From Streptomyces durmitorensis (GTDB lineage: Bacteria > Actinomycetota > Actinomycetes > Streptomycetales > Streptomycetaceae): a stretch of 64,000 nt of DNA. The position numbers and the translations under genes were made by a program. The notes below the pieces were generated by a model that was not told the origin of the DNA, made no database searches, and saw nothing but the letters and a program-made list of their open reading frames with translations. The stretch covers positions 5,952,001 through 6,016,000 of the forward strand of contig NZ_CP097289.1 of the NCBI RefSeq assembly GCF_023498005.1, written 5' to 3'. Shown piece by piece: positions 7,812 to 17,217 of this stretch; position 1 is the first letter of the stretch; the number at the start of each line of letters is the position of its first letter.

Positions 7812-9113
7812 ATGGCCAGGGAGAGCGTAAGAGTGGCGTTGGGGCGGCGCGGCTATCTGGGGAGCAGCGCGCCCGGCAGGGCTGTGGCGTACCTCGTCGG
7901 GGGCGTGCTGCTGGGCGCGCTCGTTCTCGTGGGCGGGCTGGCGCTGGCCCTCCTCGGCGGGGTGCTGGTCGTCGTACTCGTCGGGATTCCCCTCCTCGGC
8001 CTTCTCGCCTTCGCCGGCATCCCCGTCGCCGCCCTCGAACGCCGCCGCCTCACCCTCGTCGACCCCGCACCCCCCGCCCCCACCCCCCACCGAACCCCCG
8101 AAGCCCCCGGCATCCCCGCCTGGTTCAAGCTGCGCGTCAAGGAGCAGGCCACCTGGCGCGAGCTCGCGTACACCGCGCTTCTCGCCCTGGTCCTGTGGCC
8201 CCTCGACCTCCTCGTGCTCGCCTGCACCCTCGGCGCCCCCGCCCTCCTCATCGGCGCCCCGGCCCAACTCGCCCTGGACGGCGGCGAGATCCGCGCCGCC
8301 AAGCTCTGGCTCGTCAGTGACTATCCGCACGCCTTCGCCATCGCCCTCCTCGGCCTTGCCCTGCTCGCCCCACTCCTCTATCCCCTCGGCGCCTACGCCA
8401 CCGCCCGCGCCGCCCTCGCCCGTCTCCTCCTCGCCCCGCGCGAGGCCGAGTTGACCCACCAGCTGGCAGAAGTGACCCGCTCCAGGGCCCGCCTGGTCGA
8501 CGCCTTCGAAGCCGAACGGCGGCGGATCGAGCGGGACCTGCACGACGGGGCCCAGCAGCGCCTGGTCGCGCTGACCATGACCCTGGGCCTCGCCCGGCTC
8601 GACGTCACCCCCGGCAGCCCCCTCGCCGCCCAGCTCGCCACCGCCCACGACGAGGCGGGGAACGTACTGACCGAACTGCGCGAGCTCATCCGGGGCATCC
8701 ACCCCCAGGTCCTCGTCGACTACGGTCTCGCCGCCGCCATCGAGGACGCGGCCGAACGCTCCCCGATCCCCGTCGACACCGACCTGGACGGCCTGCCCCG
8801 CCTGCCCGAACCCGTCGAATCCGCCGGGTACTTCACCACCCGCGAGGCCCTCACCAACATCGCCCGCCACAGTGAAGCCCCCCGCGCGCACATCACCGCC
8901 CGCCATGAGCACGAAACCCTCCGCATCGACGTGCGCGACAACGGCAAGGGCGGTGCCGATCCCGGCCGCGGCACCGGCCTCACCGGCCTGGCGGACCGCA
9001 TCGCGGTGCTCGATGGCACACTGACCGTCACCAGCCCGCCCGGCGGCCCGACCGTACTGTCCGTGGAGATCCCGTGCCGAGCCCAGCAACCCCGAGCCCT
9101 CACCACCGACTGA
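7812..9113 (+). CDS. Sensor histidine kinase, HisKA_3 type
   Basis: 433 residues. N-terminal hydrophobic hairpins at about residues 25-70 and 112-160, plus a further pair at about 175-200, make up a putative sensor membrane domain. The dimerisation/phosphoacceptor helix is EAERRRIERDLHDGAQQRLVAL with His in RDLHD. The HATPase part shows TREALTNIARHS (N box), DNGKGGAD (G1) and GTGLTGLADRIAVL (G2). It belongs to the NarX/LiaS-like group that partners LuxR-type regulators. The ATG at 7812 is the first in frame after the repeat. The stop overlaps the regulator gene by 40 bases. Confidence 0.9.
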   Translation: MARESVRVALGRRGYLGSSAPGRAVAYLVGGVLLGALVLVGGLALALLGGVLVVVLVGIPLLGLLAFAGIPVAALERRRLTLVDPAPPAPTPHRTPEAPGIPAWFKLRVKEQATWRELAYTALLALVLWPLDLLVLACTLGAPALLIGAPAQLALDGGEIRAAKLWLVSDYPHAFAIALLGLALLAPLLYPLGAYATARAALARLLLAPREAELTHQLAEVTRSRARLVDAFEAERRRIERDLHDGAQQRLVALTMTLGLARLDVTPGSPLAAQLATAHDEAGNVLTELRELIRGIHPQVLVDYGLAAAIEDAAERSPIPVDTDLDGLPRLPEPVESAGYFTTREALTNIARHSEAPRAHITARHEHETLRIDVRDNGKGGADPGRGTGLTGLADRIAVLDGTLTVTSPPGGPTVLSVEIPCRAQQPRALTTD

Positions 9114-9751
9114 GGATCGTCGTCGCCGAGGACAGCGTGCTGCTCCGCGAAGGGCTCGTCGGCCTGCTCACCCGCTTCGGCCACGAGGTGCCCGCCGCGC
9201 TCGGCGACGCGGAGGGGCTGCGCGCCGCCGTCGAGGAGCACGCACCGGACCTCGTCCTCACCGACGTACGCATGCCGCCCACCTTCCAGGACGAAGGCCT
9301 GCGCGCCGCACTCGCCCTGCGTGCCGAACGGCCGAAGCTCCCGGTCCTCGTGCTCAGCCAGTACGTGCAGCGTTCGTACGCCGCCGAGCTCCTGGACACC
9401 GGCGAAGGCACCGGCGTCGGCTATCTGCTCAAGGACCGGGTGGGCCAGGTCGAGCAGTTCGCCGACGCGGTGACGCAGGTGGCGGCGGGCGGCACGGTCG
9501 TGGACCCGGAAGTCGTACGGCAGTTGATCAGGCGCCGCCGCGACCCCCTCGAACAGCTCACGCCGCGCGAGCGCGAGGTGCTCGGCCTGGTGGCCGAGGG
9601 CAGGTCGAACGCGTCGATCGCCGCCGAACTCGTCGTCAGCGAGGCCGCGGTGGGCAAACACATCGGCAACATCCTGGGAAAGCTCGACCTGCCGCCCGCG
9701 GACGGCACCCACCGCAGGGTGCTCGCCGTCCTCGCGTATCTGAGGGCCTGA
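9074..9751 (+). CDS. NarL/LuxR-type response regulator
   Basis: 225 residues with a GTG start at 9074 inside the kinase 3' end. The receiver domain has acidic residues in VVAEDS, the phospho-acceptor Asp in LTDVRMPP and the conserved Lys in LLKDR. The C-terminal LuxR helix-turn-helix is LTPREREVLGLVAEGRSNASIA..L. It is the partner of the preceding kinase. It is closely similar along its length to the regulator at 14.5-15.1 kb, so the two systems are probably paralogous. Confidence 0.9.
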   Translation: MPSPATPSPHHRLRIVVAEDSVLLREGLVGLLTRFGHEVPAALGDAEGLRAAVEEHAPDLVLTDVRMPPTFQDEGLRAALALRAERPKLPVLVLSQYVQRSYAAELLDTGEGTGVGYLLKDRVGQVEQFADAVTQVAAGGTVVDPEVVRQLIRRRRDPLEQLTPREREVLGLVAEGRSNASIAAELVVSEAAVGKHIGNILGKLDLPPADGTHRRVLAVLAYLRA

Positions 9752-9752
9752 G

Positions 9753-9813
9753 CCAGCACAGCCAGCACGGCCAGGACAGCCAGCACAGCTCGGACAGCCA
9801 GGACAGCCCGGAA
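9753..9813 (+). repeat. Short degenerate repeat of CCAGCACAG type
   Basis: Six or so imperfect copies of a 9-10 base unit (CCAGCACAG, CCAGGACAG) follow the response-regulator stop. No function is apparent. Confidence 0.6.
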
Positions 9814-9863
9814 AGCGTGCATCATGCACTGGCCACCGGTCTGGTCCATTACGATCCTGAACC

Positions 9864-10154
9864 ATGAGCACGTCAGACCAGATACCGGCAGTACGGGCAG
9901 GCCTCACGCCGCGCCAGGCACGGCGCATACGGATCGCCGCGGCCTCGGTGCTGATGGCCGCGGCGGCCGTGGTGCTCGCCGTGCGCCTGGCGAGCCGGTC
10001 GTCCGTCCTGGTGGTGGGGGTGTACGGGCTGCTGCTCGTCCTCTGCGGCCTGGTGATCGAACTCAGCAGGCGCGGACGGACCCGGCTCGGCAGCTACCTC
10101 CTCGCCGTCGGCCTGGTGGCCGCGCTGCTCATGGACTGGGTGGTGCTTGCCTGA
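9864..10154 (+). CDS. Small three-helix membrane protein
   Basis: 96 residues of unknown function. After a charged N-terminus (LTPRQARRIR) come three hydrophobic helices at about residues 25-43, 48-66 and 75-94. No family was recognised. Its 3' end overlaps the convergent MMPL gene by 26 bases. Start ATG 9864 is weakly supported by the upstream bases. Confidence 0.55.
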   Translation: MSTSDQIPAVRAGLTPRQARRIRIAAASVLMAAAAVVLAVRLASRSSVLVVGVYGLLLVLCGLVIELSRRGRTRLGSYLLAVGLVAALLMDWVVLA

Positions 10155-12336
10155 CCGGCACGGGGGCGGCCGTCGGCGCCTCGCGCAGCCCGTACCGCTG
10201 ATGGATCCTCCGCAGCGGCGCCGGTGCCCACCAGGCGCGGCGGCCGAGCAGCGTCATCGTCGCCGGGACGAGGAACATCCGGACCACGGTCGCGTCGATG
10301 AGCACCGCGAGCGTCAGGCCGAGCCCGATCTGCAGGATCGGTGAGAAGCCGCCGGTCATGAAGCCGCCGAAGACGATCGCGAGCAGCAGCGCCGCACAGC
10401 TGACGACGCGGCCCGAGCGGCGCAGCCCCTCGACGGTGGCGGCACGGTGGTCGCCGGTCTCCAGCCACGCCTCCCGCATCCGGGACAGGATGAACAGCTC
10501 GTAGTCCATGGCGAGTCCGAACGCGATGGCGATGATCAGCGGCGGCGCGGTCAGGCTCAGCGCCCCGAGCCCCTCACCGCCGAGCAGCCCCGCGGCGTGC
10601 CCGTCCTGGAACACCCACACCACGACGCCGAGCGCGGCGCCCAGGCTGAGCAGGGTGGTGGCGAGCGTACGCAGCGGGAGCAGCAGCGAGCCGGTGAAGG
10701 CGAAGAGCAGGGCGAACAGGGCGACCAGGACGGTGAGTACGGCCCAGGGCGCGCGCTCGGCGAGCATCGAACGGAAGTCGACGAGGCTCGCGGCGTTGCC
10801 GGTGACCCGGACCGGCTCGTCGCCGCGCAGGTCGCGCACCTGCTCCACGAGCCGGGTGGCGGCCGGACCGTCGACGGATCCGGTCGGCGTGAGTTCGAGC
10901 AGGACCGTGCCGTCGGAGAGCCGCTCGCTGTCGGCCGACCTGATCCCGGGCAGGGCCCGGATCTTGTCCTCGCAGTCGGGTTCGGCGCCGGGCCCGATGA
11001 GCACCTGGACCGGGTCGGTGTCCGTCCCCGCCGGATAGTGCTCGCGCACGGTGTCGTACAGCTGCCGCGCCTCGGTGTCGTGCGGGAGCTGCCGGGCGTC
11101 CCCGATGTTGATCCGCATCCCGAAGGCGGGCAGCGCGAGGAAGGTGAGCACGGCGACGGCGGTGCCGGCCACGGCCAGGGGGCGCCGGGCGGAGAAGAGG
11201 GCGAGGCGGGCGAAGAAGGCGCCGGGTTCGGGGGCGGGTGCGCCACTGGCCGCCCTTCCTCGACGCCAAATTGCTTTCTTCGTACGGGACTTCGTCCCTG
11301 ACGGCGTGATCTTGCCGCCGAACAGGGCGAGCAGCGCCGGAAGGAGCGTCAGCGCCGCCAGCATGTCGACGACGACCACCGCACCGGCCGCCAGGCCCAT
11401 GCTGCGCAGGAAGGGGCTGGGGAACCAGACGAGCCCCGAGAGGCTGATGGCCACCGTCAGGCCGGAGAAGAGGACGGTGCGTCCGGCGTGGGCGACGGTC
11501 GCGTGCACGGCCTGCGCCACGTCCTGCGTCTTTCCCCGCTCCTCTGTCCTCCCCGTCTCCTCTGTCTTCCCCCGCTCCTCGCGGAAGCGGATCACCATCA
11601 GGAGCGCGTAGTCGACGGCGAGACCGAGGCCGAGCATGGTGACGATCTGCACGGCGTAGACGGAGATCTCGGTGAACTGGCTGAAGCCGTAGAGGGTCAG
11701 GAACGCACCGGCCACGCCGCTCACGGTGACCAGGAGGGGGAGACCGGCGGCCCGCAGCCCGCCGAAGATGAGCAGGAGGACGACCAGTACGGCGGGCAGG
11801 GTGATCAACTCGGCCTGTGCGACGTCCTCTTGAGCCCTGCCGCCCATCTGCTCGCCGAGCAGCGGCCCGCCGCTCACCGCCACGTCACCGGCGGTGATCT
11901 CACGCAGGCGGTCGGCCGCGTCGCCGACGGCCTCCTCCTCGGCGTCGTCGTCGAGGCCGCCCTTGAGGACGACGGGGACGAGCAGGGCCTTGCCGTCCTG
12001 GGCGACAAGGCCTCGGGTGGTGTACGGATCCGGCACCTGGGCGATGCCCGGCTGCCTCCGTACGTCGGCCACGGCGTCGTCCACCTGCGCGCGGACCCGT
12101 GGGGATTCGACGTCCGGGCCCGACACCATGGCGCTGAAGTCCTCGCCGTCCGGGGTGAGTTCGGCCAGGCGTTCCTCGGTGACGACGGACTCGCTGCCGG
12201 GGACGTCCTCGACCGACGAGGTCAGGTCGCCGAAGACCCGGGTGCCGAAGCCGAGACCCAGGACGAGGAGAAGGAGCCAGATGAGGACGACGGTTCGGGG
12301 GCGTCGGGTCGCTGAGCGGGCGAGGGCGGCCAACAT
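10129..12336 (-). CDS. MMPL-family (RND superfamily) exporter
   Basis: About 735 residues. The chosen ATG (12336) has GGAGGAGGC eight bases upstream; an ATG at 12354 adds six codons. The layout is that of MMPL proteins: one N-terminal helix (about 15-35), a large extracytoplasmic loop, a block of five or six helices, a second loop and a second helix block. The second block shows IAIAFGLAMDYELFILSRMRE, the first VDYALLMVIRFREERG; both motifs are family hallmarks of proton-relay helices. Substrates in actinomycetes include lipids and small toxins or antibiotics. The gene is downstream of a response regulator/kinase pair in the same direction, which suggests control by that system. A run of KTEETGRTEERGKT repeats lies in one cytoplasmic loop. 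Confidence 0.88.
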   Translation of the reverse strand: MLAALARSATRRPRTVVLIWLLLLVLGLGFGTRVFGDLTSSVEDVPGSESVVTEERLAELTPDGEDFSAMVSGPDVESPRVRAQVDDAVADVRRQPGIAQVPDPYTTRGLVAQDGKALLVPVVLKGGLDDDAEEEAVGDAADRLREITAGDVAVSGGPLLGEQMGGRAQEDVAQAELITLPAVLVVLLLIFGGLRAAGLPLLVTVSGVAGAFLTLYGFSQFTEISVYAVQIVTMLGLGLAVDYALLMVIRFREERGKTEETGRTEERGKTQDVAQAVHATVAHAGRTVLFSGLTVAISLSGLVWFPSPFLRSMGLAAGAVVVVDMLAALTLLPALLALFGGKITPSGTKSRTKKAIWRRGRAASGAPAPEPGAFFARLALFSARRPLAVAGTAVAVLTFLALPAFGMRINIGDARQLPHDTEARQLYDTVREHYPAGTDTDPVQVLIGPGAEPDCEDKIRALPGIRSADSERLSDGTVLLELTPTGSVDGPAATRLVEQVRDLRGDEPVRVTGNAASLVDFRSMLAERAPWAVLTVLVALFALLFAFTGSLLLPLRTLATTLLSLGAALGVVVWVFQDGHAAGLLGGEGLGALSLTAPPLIIAIAFGLAMDYELFILSRMREAWLETGDHRAATVEGLRRSGRVVSCAALLLAIVFGGFMTGGFSPILQIGLGLTLAVLIDATVVRMFLVPATMTLLGRRAWWAPAPLRRIHQRYGLREAPTAAPVPVRQAPPSP

Positions 12337-12492
12337 GGGCTCTGCCTCCTCCATGGACGGGGTCCGGGTCGCCCCTCAGCGTCGCCCTCCGCCGCGCGTG
12401 GCGGATCGCCGTGGCGGGCGGTCTTGCGTTCTCCCCCGAGCGGGGTAGACCTCCGTCGGGCGGGGGAGGCGGCGGCAGGTCGGTGAGTGGCC

Positions 12493-13164
12493 CTAGCTCC
12501 CCGGAACCACGAGCCCCGTCTCGTACGCGCAGATCACCGCCTGCACCCGGTCCCGCAGCCCCAGCTTCGACAGGACGTTGCTGACGTGGGTCTTCACCGT
12601 GTGGTCGCTGACCACGAACGACGCCGCGATCTCCGCGTTCGAGAGCCCCCGGGCAAGCAGCCGCAGCGTCTCCTCCTCGCGGGCGGTGAGCACCGAGAGG
12701 CGTTCGGCGGGCGACACGGCAGGTGCGTCGGACTCCGTGCGGCGGCGCCGGACCACGTCCGCCACCAGGCGCCGCGTCACCGAGGGAGCGAGCAGGGAGT
12801 CCCCGGCCGCCACGACCCGCACCGCGTGCACCAGGTCGTCCCTGCGGACGTCCTTGAGCAGGAAGCCGCTCGCCCCTGCGTACAGCGCCTCGTACACGTA
12901 CTCGTCGAGGTCGAACGTGGTCAGCATGACGACCCGGCAGCTGGACTGCGCGCACACCTGGCGGGCCGCCTCGATGCCGTCCATCCCCGGCATGCGGATG
13001 TCCAGGAGGATGACGTCGGGGGCGTGCAGGCGCACCGCCGCCACCGCCTCGGCGCCGTCACCCGCCTCCGCCACCACCTCGATGTCGGGCTGTGCCTCAA
13101 GGATCATGGAGAAGCCGCTGCGCACCAGCTCCTGATCGTCGGCGACCGCCACCCGGATGCTCAT
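12493..13164 (-). CDS. LuxR-type response regulator of the MMPL-linked system
   Basis: 223 residues starting at ATG 13164 (MSIRVAVADDQ). Receiver domain with DD pair, phospho-acceptor Asp in LLDIRMPGMDG, Thr in MLTTFDLD and Lys in LLKDVRRDD. The C-terminal helix-turn-helix is LTAREEETLRLLARGLSNAEIA. It overlaps the kinase gene by 68 bases, so both are expected on one mRNA. The MMPL gene follows after 156 bases. Confidence 0.92.
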   Translation of the reverse strand: MSIRVAVADDQELVRSGFSMILEAQPDIEVVAEAGDGAEAVAAVRLHAPDVILLDIRMPGMDGIEAARQVCAQSSCRVVMLTTFDLDEYVYEALYAGASGFLLKDVRRDDLVHAVRVVAAGDSLLAPSVTRRLVADVVRRRRTESDAPAVSPAERLSVLTAREEETLRLLARGLSNAEIAASFVVSDHTVKTHVSNVLSKLGLRDRVQAVICAYETGLVVPGS

Positions 13165-14338
13165 CCCCCAAGGATGCCGTGGGCAGCGTGACGGCGACAC
13201 GGAATCCACCATCGGGTCCGTTCCCGGCCTCGGTGGTGCCACCGCAGGCGGCGGCGCGTTCCCGGATGCCGACCAGGCCGTGCCCCGCGCCCTGCGCGCC
13301 GGAGAGCCCGGCTCCGTCGTCCTGGATCCGCAGCCTCAACTCGGCCGCGTACCAGGTCAGTTGAATGGTCACCGTCGCCGCTCCCGCGTGCTTGACGCAG
13401 TTGGTCAGCGCCTCCTGGACGATGCGGTACGCGGCCACCTCGACGTCGGGCGGGAGCGGACGGGGCTCTCCCTCTTCCGTCAACTCCACGCGCAGGCCCG
13501 CCTGTTCGACCAGTGCGGCCAGCTCAGGGAGCGCCGCGAGCGTCGGCTGCGGGTCCCGTCCGGCGTCCGGCGCCGTCGACTCCCTCAGGACGCCCAGGAT
13601 CCGCCGCAACTGCACCATCGCGTCGCGCCCCGCGCCGGCGATCGCTTCGAACGCCCCCACCGCACGGTCCGGATCGCTGCGGACGACCACGGGTCCCGCC
13701 TCTGCCTGGACCACCATCAGGCTCACCGCGTGGGCGAGGATGTCGTGCATGTCGCGGGCGATCCTGGACCGCTCCTGGCCGACCGCACGCGCCGTCTCGG
13801 TGGCGCGCTCCCGCTCCAGGCGCCGGGCCCGGTCCTCCAGGGCCGCGGTGTACGCGCGCTGCACGCGGGCGAAGGCACCCAGGGCGTACGCGCTGACGAG
13901 GCTGAGCAGGTGGAAGGGGTACTCGTACGGCTCGGCGTGCTCCTTGAAGGCCATGGTGACGGCGGCCCCCGTCAGCCAACCGGCGAGCATGACGCGCCGT
14001 TTCAGCGGCGTGCTCAGGGCGGCCACGGTGTAGAGGGCGACCATGCCGCCGAAGCAGACGTCGGGCGGCGGCCGGTGGTAGAGCGCCATGACGGGCGTGA
14101 AGACGGCGATCACGGAGGCACAGGCGAAGGGCGCGCGGCGCCGCCAGATCAGCGGCGCCGCGGTCCCGGCACCGAGGGCGAACCCGGCCGCGCTCAGCGG
14201 GTCGCCGCCCTCGTCGGGGAAGAGGAACTGGAGCGAGACGGCGAAGAGCACCAGGGCGGCGAGCGCGGTGTCCACGACGTAGGGGTGGGCGGTGTGGGTG
14301 GTGCGCAGCCGGGACAGGGCGGGGAAGGGACGTTGCAT
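13097..14338 (-). CDS. Sensor histidine kinase of the MMPL-linked system
   Basis: 413 residues. Four to five N-terminal hydrophobic helices (about residues 20-165), then a HisKA_3 segment with QERSRIARDMHDILAHAVSL (phospho-acceptor His in DMHDILAH). The catalytic part is YRIVQEALTNCVKHAGAA, IQDDGAGLSG and GHGLVGIRERAAACGG. This is the DesK/NarX-like group common in Streptomyces. The C-terminal tail (about 22 residues, Gly/Arg-rich) is encoded over the start of the regulator gene. ATG 14338 is the first in the frame. Confidence 0.9.
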   Translation of the reverse strand: MQRPFPALSRLRTTHTAHPYVVDTALAALVLFAVSLQFLFPDEGGDPLSAAGFALGAGTAAPLIWRRRAPFACASVIAVFTPVMALYHRPPPDVCFGGMVALYTVAALSTPLKRRVMLAGWLTGAAVTMAFKEHAEPYEYPFHLLSLVSAYALGAFARVQRAYTAALEDRARRLERERATETARAVGQERSRIARDMHDILAHAVSLMVVQAEAGPVVVRSDPDRAVGAFEAIAGAGRDAMVQLRRILGVLRESTAPDAGRDPQPTLAALPELAALVEQAGLRVELTEEGEPRPLPPDVEVAAYRIVQEALTNCVKHAGAATVTIQLTWYAAELRLRIQDDGAGLSGAQGAGHGLVGIRERAAACGGTTEAGNGPDGGFRVAVTLPTASLGDEHPGGGRRRSGAGAQRLLHDP

Positions 14339-14455
14339 CGGCGGGCTCCTCGGGGCAGGAGGCCGTGCCAGTATCGCGGCGGCCCGGCGGCGCTGTCCTC
14401 ACCGGTGCGGGGGATATGTGCGGGGCGAAGGCGTCTGCGGTTCTCCGCAGGGTCC

Positions 14456-15100
14456 TCAGGACTCCAGGTACCGCAGCACCGCGAGCACCCGGCGGCTGTA
14501 GCCGGTGGTGCGCGAGAGGTCGAGCTTGTCGAAGATCGTGTTGAGGTTCTTCTCGACCGCGCTCAGCGAGATGTGCAGCTTCTGCGCGATGGCCGCGTTG
14601 GTGTGGCCCTGCGCGAGCGCCTCGATGACGGTGCGCTCGCGGGGCGTGAGGCGGGAGAGGGGGTCGGTGTGCGTGGTGCGGATGACCAACTGCCGTACGA
14701 TTTCCGGGTCGATGGCGGCGCCGCCCGCGTGGATCCGCTCCAGCGAGTCGAGGAACTCGTCGACCTGCGCGACACGGTCCTTGAGGAGATAGCCGACCCG
14801 CTCGGCGTTCGGAGTGAGCAGCTGCGCCGCGTAGTTGCGCTCCACGTGCTGGGAGAGCACGAGCACGCCGACCCCGGGCCAGCGCTCGCGGATCTCCACC
14901 GCGGCGCGCAGCCCCTCGTCCGTGTGGGTCGGCGGCATCCGGATGTCGGTGACCACGACGTCCGGCGTCCGCGCCTCCACCTCACGCAGCAGCGACACGG
15001 CGTCACCCACCCCGGCGAGCACCTCGTGCCCCTCCTCGGCGAGCAGCCGGATCAGCCCTTCGCGCAGCAGGGTCGAGTCCTCGGCGAGCATTACGCGCAC
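14456..15100 (-). CDS. LuxR-type response regulator, paralogue of the 9.1-kb regulator
   Basis: 214 residues. GTG 15100 lies inside the 3' end of the kinase gene (TGC GCG TAA), giving a 10-base overlap; ATG 15091 is the alternative. Receiver domain EDSTLLREGLIRLL, Asp in VTDIRMPPT, Lys in LLKDRVAQ. Helix-turn-helix LTPRERTVIEALAQGHTNAAIA. The stretch VTDIRMPPTHTDEGLRAA and the following SQHVERNYAAQLL closely match the regulator at 9074-9751. It probably controls genes not shown here. Confidence 0.9.
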   Translation of the reverse strand: MRVMLAEDSTLLREGLIRLLAEEGHEVLAGVGDAVSLLREVEARTPDVVVTDIRMPPTHTDEGLRAAVEIRERWPGVGVLVLSQHVERNYAAQLLTPNAERVGYLLKDRVAQVDEFLDSLERIHAGGAAIDPEIVRQLVIRTTHTDPLSRLTPRERTVIEALAQGHTNAAIAQKLHISLSAVEKNLNTIFDKLDLSRTTGYSRRVLAVLRYLES

Positions 15101-16245
15101 GGCAGCTCCGCGGTGATGGTGGTGGGCCCCCCGGAGGGGCTGTGGACGTCCAGTCTGCCGTCGAGCGCGGCCACCCGGCTGTGCAGCCCGGTCAGACCGC
15201 TGCCCGCCGGGTCGGCGCCGCCGACGCCGCTGTCGCGGACCAGGACGGCCAGGTAGGTGCCGTGTCCCTTGACGCTGACGAAGATGTCCGCTGCGGACGC
15301 GTGCTTGGCCGCGTTGGTCACGGCCTCGGACACGACGAAGTAGGCGGCCGTCTCGATGGCCGCGGGCAGCGGCTCGGGAACGTCGTACTCGATCCTCATC
15401 GGGATGCCGCACCGCTCACGGACCCCGCCGAGCGCCTCCTGCAGACCGAGGTTGTCCAGGGCCGACGGATAGACGCGCCAGGCCACTTCGCGCAGTTCGG
15501 TGAGCACTTCCCGCGACTCCCTGTGCGCCTGCTCCAGGAGGGCGTCAGACTGCTCCGGCGTCTTGCCGCGGCGGGCACGGCCGAGCAGCATGGCAAGGGC
15601 CACGAGGCGCTGCTGGACGCCGTCGTGCAGATCGCGCTCGACGCGCCGCCGCTCCGCGTCCACCGCCCGCACCACCGCGGCGCGGCTCGCGGCCAGTTCC
15701 TGGATGCGCCGCTCCAGGAGCTCGCGCTCGGAGGGCCCGAAGCACTCGCGGGCCAGGCGTGCGTCCAGGGCGGCCAGCGAGTTCAGGCCCTGGACGTCGA
15801 GGAAGAGCAGGACGCCGCCGAGCACCACCTGGGTAAGCAGCTCCTGCCAGGTCAGCGTGGACCGGGCGACGCCCGCGGCGAGCAGCCCGGCCAGGACGAC
15901 CCCGAAGACGAGCAGTCCGACCACGACGCCGCACAGCAGCCCGGCGTACGTACGGGCCGCGAGGTAGCGCAGCACCCGCTGGTCGGAGGCGTGGTGCTCC
16001 GGGAACCTGTCACGGAAGAAGACCGAGCGCCTCGCGCGCTCGATGGCGGTGAGCCTGCGGGCCCCCGAGGCGAGCAGGGCGTGGGCCCGGCCTCGGGTGC
16101 GCGGCCACAGCAGGAAGGCGCCGAGCAGGGCGCCGGCCAGGATGAAGTACAGCAGGCCGAGGAGGGCGGTGAAGCAGCTGAGCAGGACACCGGTGGCCCT
16201 CAGGAGGCGCGCCGTCGGCTTCGACGGGGGCGGGGCACCGTCCAT
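15091..16245 (-). CDS. Sensor histidine kinase, partner of the 14.5-kb regulator
   Basis: 384 residues from ATG 16245. Two hydrophobic segments at about residues 18-45 and 100-155 flank a short cytoplasmic part. The phospho-acceptor helix is DAERRRVERDLHDGVQQRLVAL. The ATPase domain shows SEAVTNAAKHASA, RDSGVGGAD and GSGLTGLHSRVAAL. The RDLHDG..QRLVAL box is nearly the same as in the 7.8-kb kinase, matching the relatedness of the two regulators. Confidence 0.9.
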   Translation of the reverse strand: MDGAPPPSKPTARLLRATGVLLSCFTALLGLLYFILAGALLGAFLLWPRTRGRAHALLASGARRLTAIERARRSVFFRDRFPEHHASDQRVLRYLAARTYAGLLCGVVVGLLVFGVVLAGLLAAGVARSTLTWQELLTQVVLGGVLLFLDVQGLNSLAALDARLARECFGPSERELLERRIQELAASRAAVVRAVDAERRRVERDLHDGVQQRLVALAMLLGRARRGKTPEQSDALLEQAHRESREVLTELREVAWRVYPSALDNLGLQEALGGVRERCGIPMRIEYDVPEPLPAAIETAAYFVVSEAVTNAAKHASAADIFVSVKGHGTYLAVLVRDSGVGGADPAGSGLTGLHSRVAALDGRLDVHSPSGGPTTITAELPCA

Positions 16246-16319
16246 CGGCCGTGGACCGAGCGGCGGCAAGAGACGATGGGTGTCCGTACCTGCCAGATCC
16301 CCCTTCACGCCTGCCGACA

Positions 16320-16994
16320 CTAGTGACGCCGCCCAGAGGCGGCAAGATCGCCCGACTGCTTCCTGGACCGGACGCGCCTGATCACGTAGAGGGCGACGGC
16401 GGCGAGGACCAGGACGAGGACGGCCTTGGACAGGAATCCGACGTAGGTCTCCACGGCGTCCCACTGGTCGCCCAGCCAGTACCCCGCCATCACGAGGACC
16501 GAGTTCCAGACCAGGCTGCCGAGGGTGGTCAGGGACAGGAAGACCGGCAGCGGCATGCGCTCGACACCGGCCGGTACGGAGATGAGGCTGCGGAAGATCG
16601 GCACCATGCGGCCCAGGAGGACGGCCTTGGTGCCGTGCTTGGCGAACCACCGCTCGGTGCGCTCCAGGTCGGAGCCCTTGACCAGCGGCAGCCTGGCCCA
16701 GATGGCGTGCATGCGCTCACGGCCGAACAGCACGCCGATCCAGTACAGGACGGCGGCGCCGACCACGGAGCCGAGCGTGGTCCAGAACAGCGCGGACGCC
16801 AGGCTGATCACGCCCTGCCCCGCGGCGAAGCCGGTCAGCGGCAGGATCACCTCGCTGGGCAGCGGCGGGAAGAGGTTCTCCAGGGCGATGGCGAGACCGG
16901 CTCCCGGGCCGCCCATGGTGTCCACGAGGTCGGCCGCCCAGCCCGCTATGCCGCCCGCGGGTTCCTGGGGGAGGGCGAGGGTCACGAGATCCAT
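16320..16994 (-). CDS. DedA-family membrane protein
   Basis: 224 residues. ATG 16994 is preceded by TTGGAGAAACCGC. The family segment ENLFPPLPSEVILPLTGF lies at about residues 40-57, with GRMVPIFRSLISVPAG further on, both hallmarks of DedA/SNARE-associated (VTT) proteins, which act in membrane lipid flipping or proton-coupled homeostasis. Four or five hydrophobic helices are visible. The two-component kinase gene follows 74 bases downstream on the same strand. Confidence 0.9.
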   Translation of the reverse strand: MDLVTLALPQEPAGGIAGWAADLVDTMGGPGAGLAIALENLFPPLPSEVILPLTGFAAGQGVISLASALFWTTLGSVVGAAVLYWIGVLFGRERMHAIWARLPLVKGSDLERTERWFAKHGTKAVLLGRMVPIFRSLISVPAGVERMPLPVFLSLTTLGSLVWNSVLVMAGYWLGDQWDAVETYVGFLSKAVLVLVLAAVALYVIRRVRSRKQSGDLAASGRRH

Positions 16995-17168
16995 GCGGTT
17001 TCTCCAAGCTGGCGGGGCGGCGGCTGTGGCACAGCCGCCGGGCTTCATCAGCAACGCTAGAAACCGTGGGCCGGCGGCGGTATGCGGGTTGCCGTCGATC
17101 AGGGTGGGGTTTTCCGCAGGTTTCCCAAGGCTTCCGAAGGCGTCCGAAGGTTTCCGGGAAACGCGAAA

Positions 17169-17194
17169 GGGCTTCTCGGAAATCCGAGAAGCCC
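17169..17194 (-). terminator. Hairpin terminator after tRNA-Lys 2
   Basis: GGGCTTCTCGGA (17169-17180) pairs with 17183-17194, about 25 bases past the 3' end of tRNA-Lys 2. On the minus strand the stem is followed by TTTCGCGTTT. Confidence 0.8.
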
Positions 17195-17217
17195 CAGGTC
17201 AGCGACCTAATCGCTAG

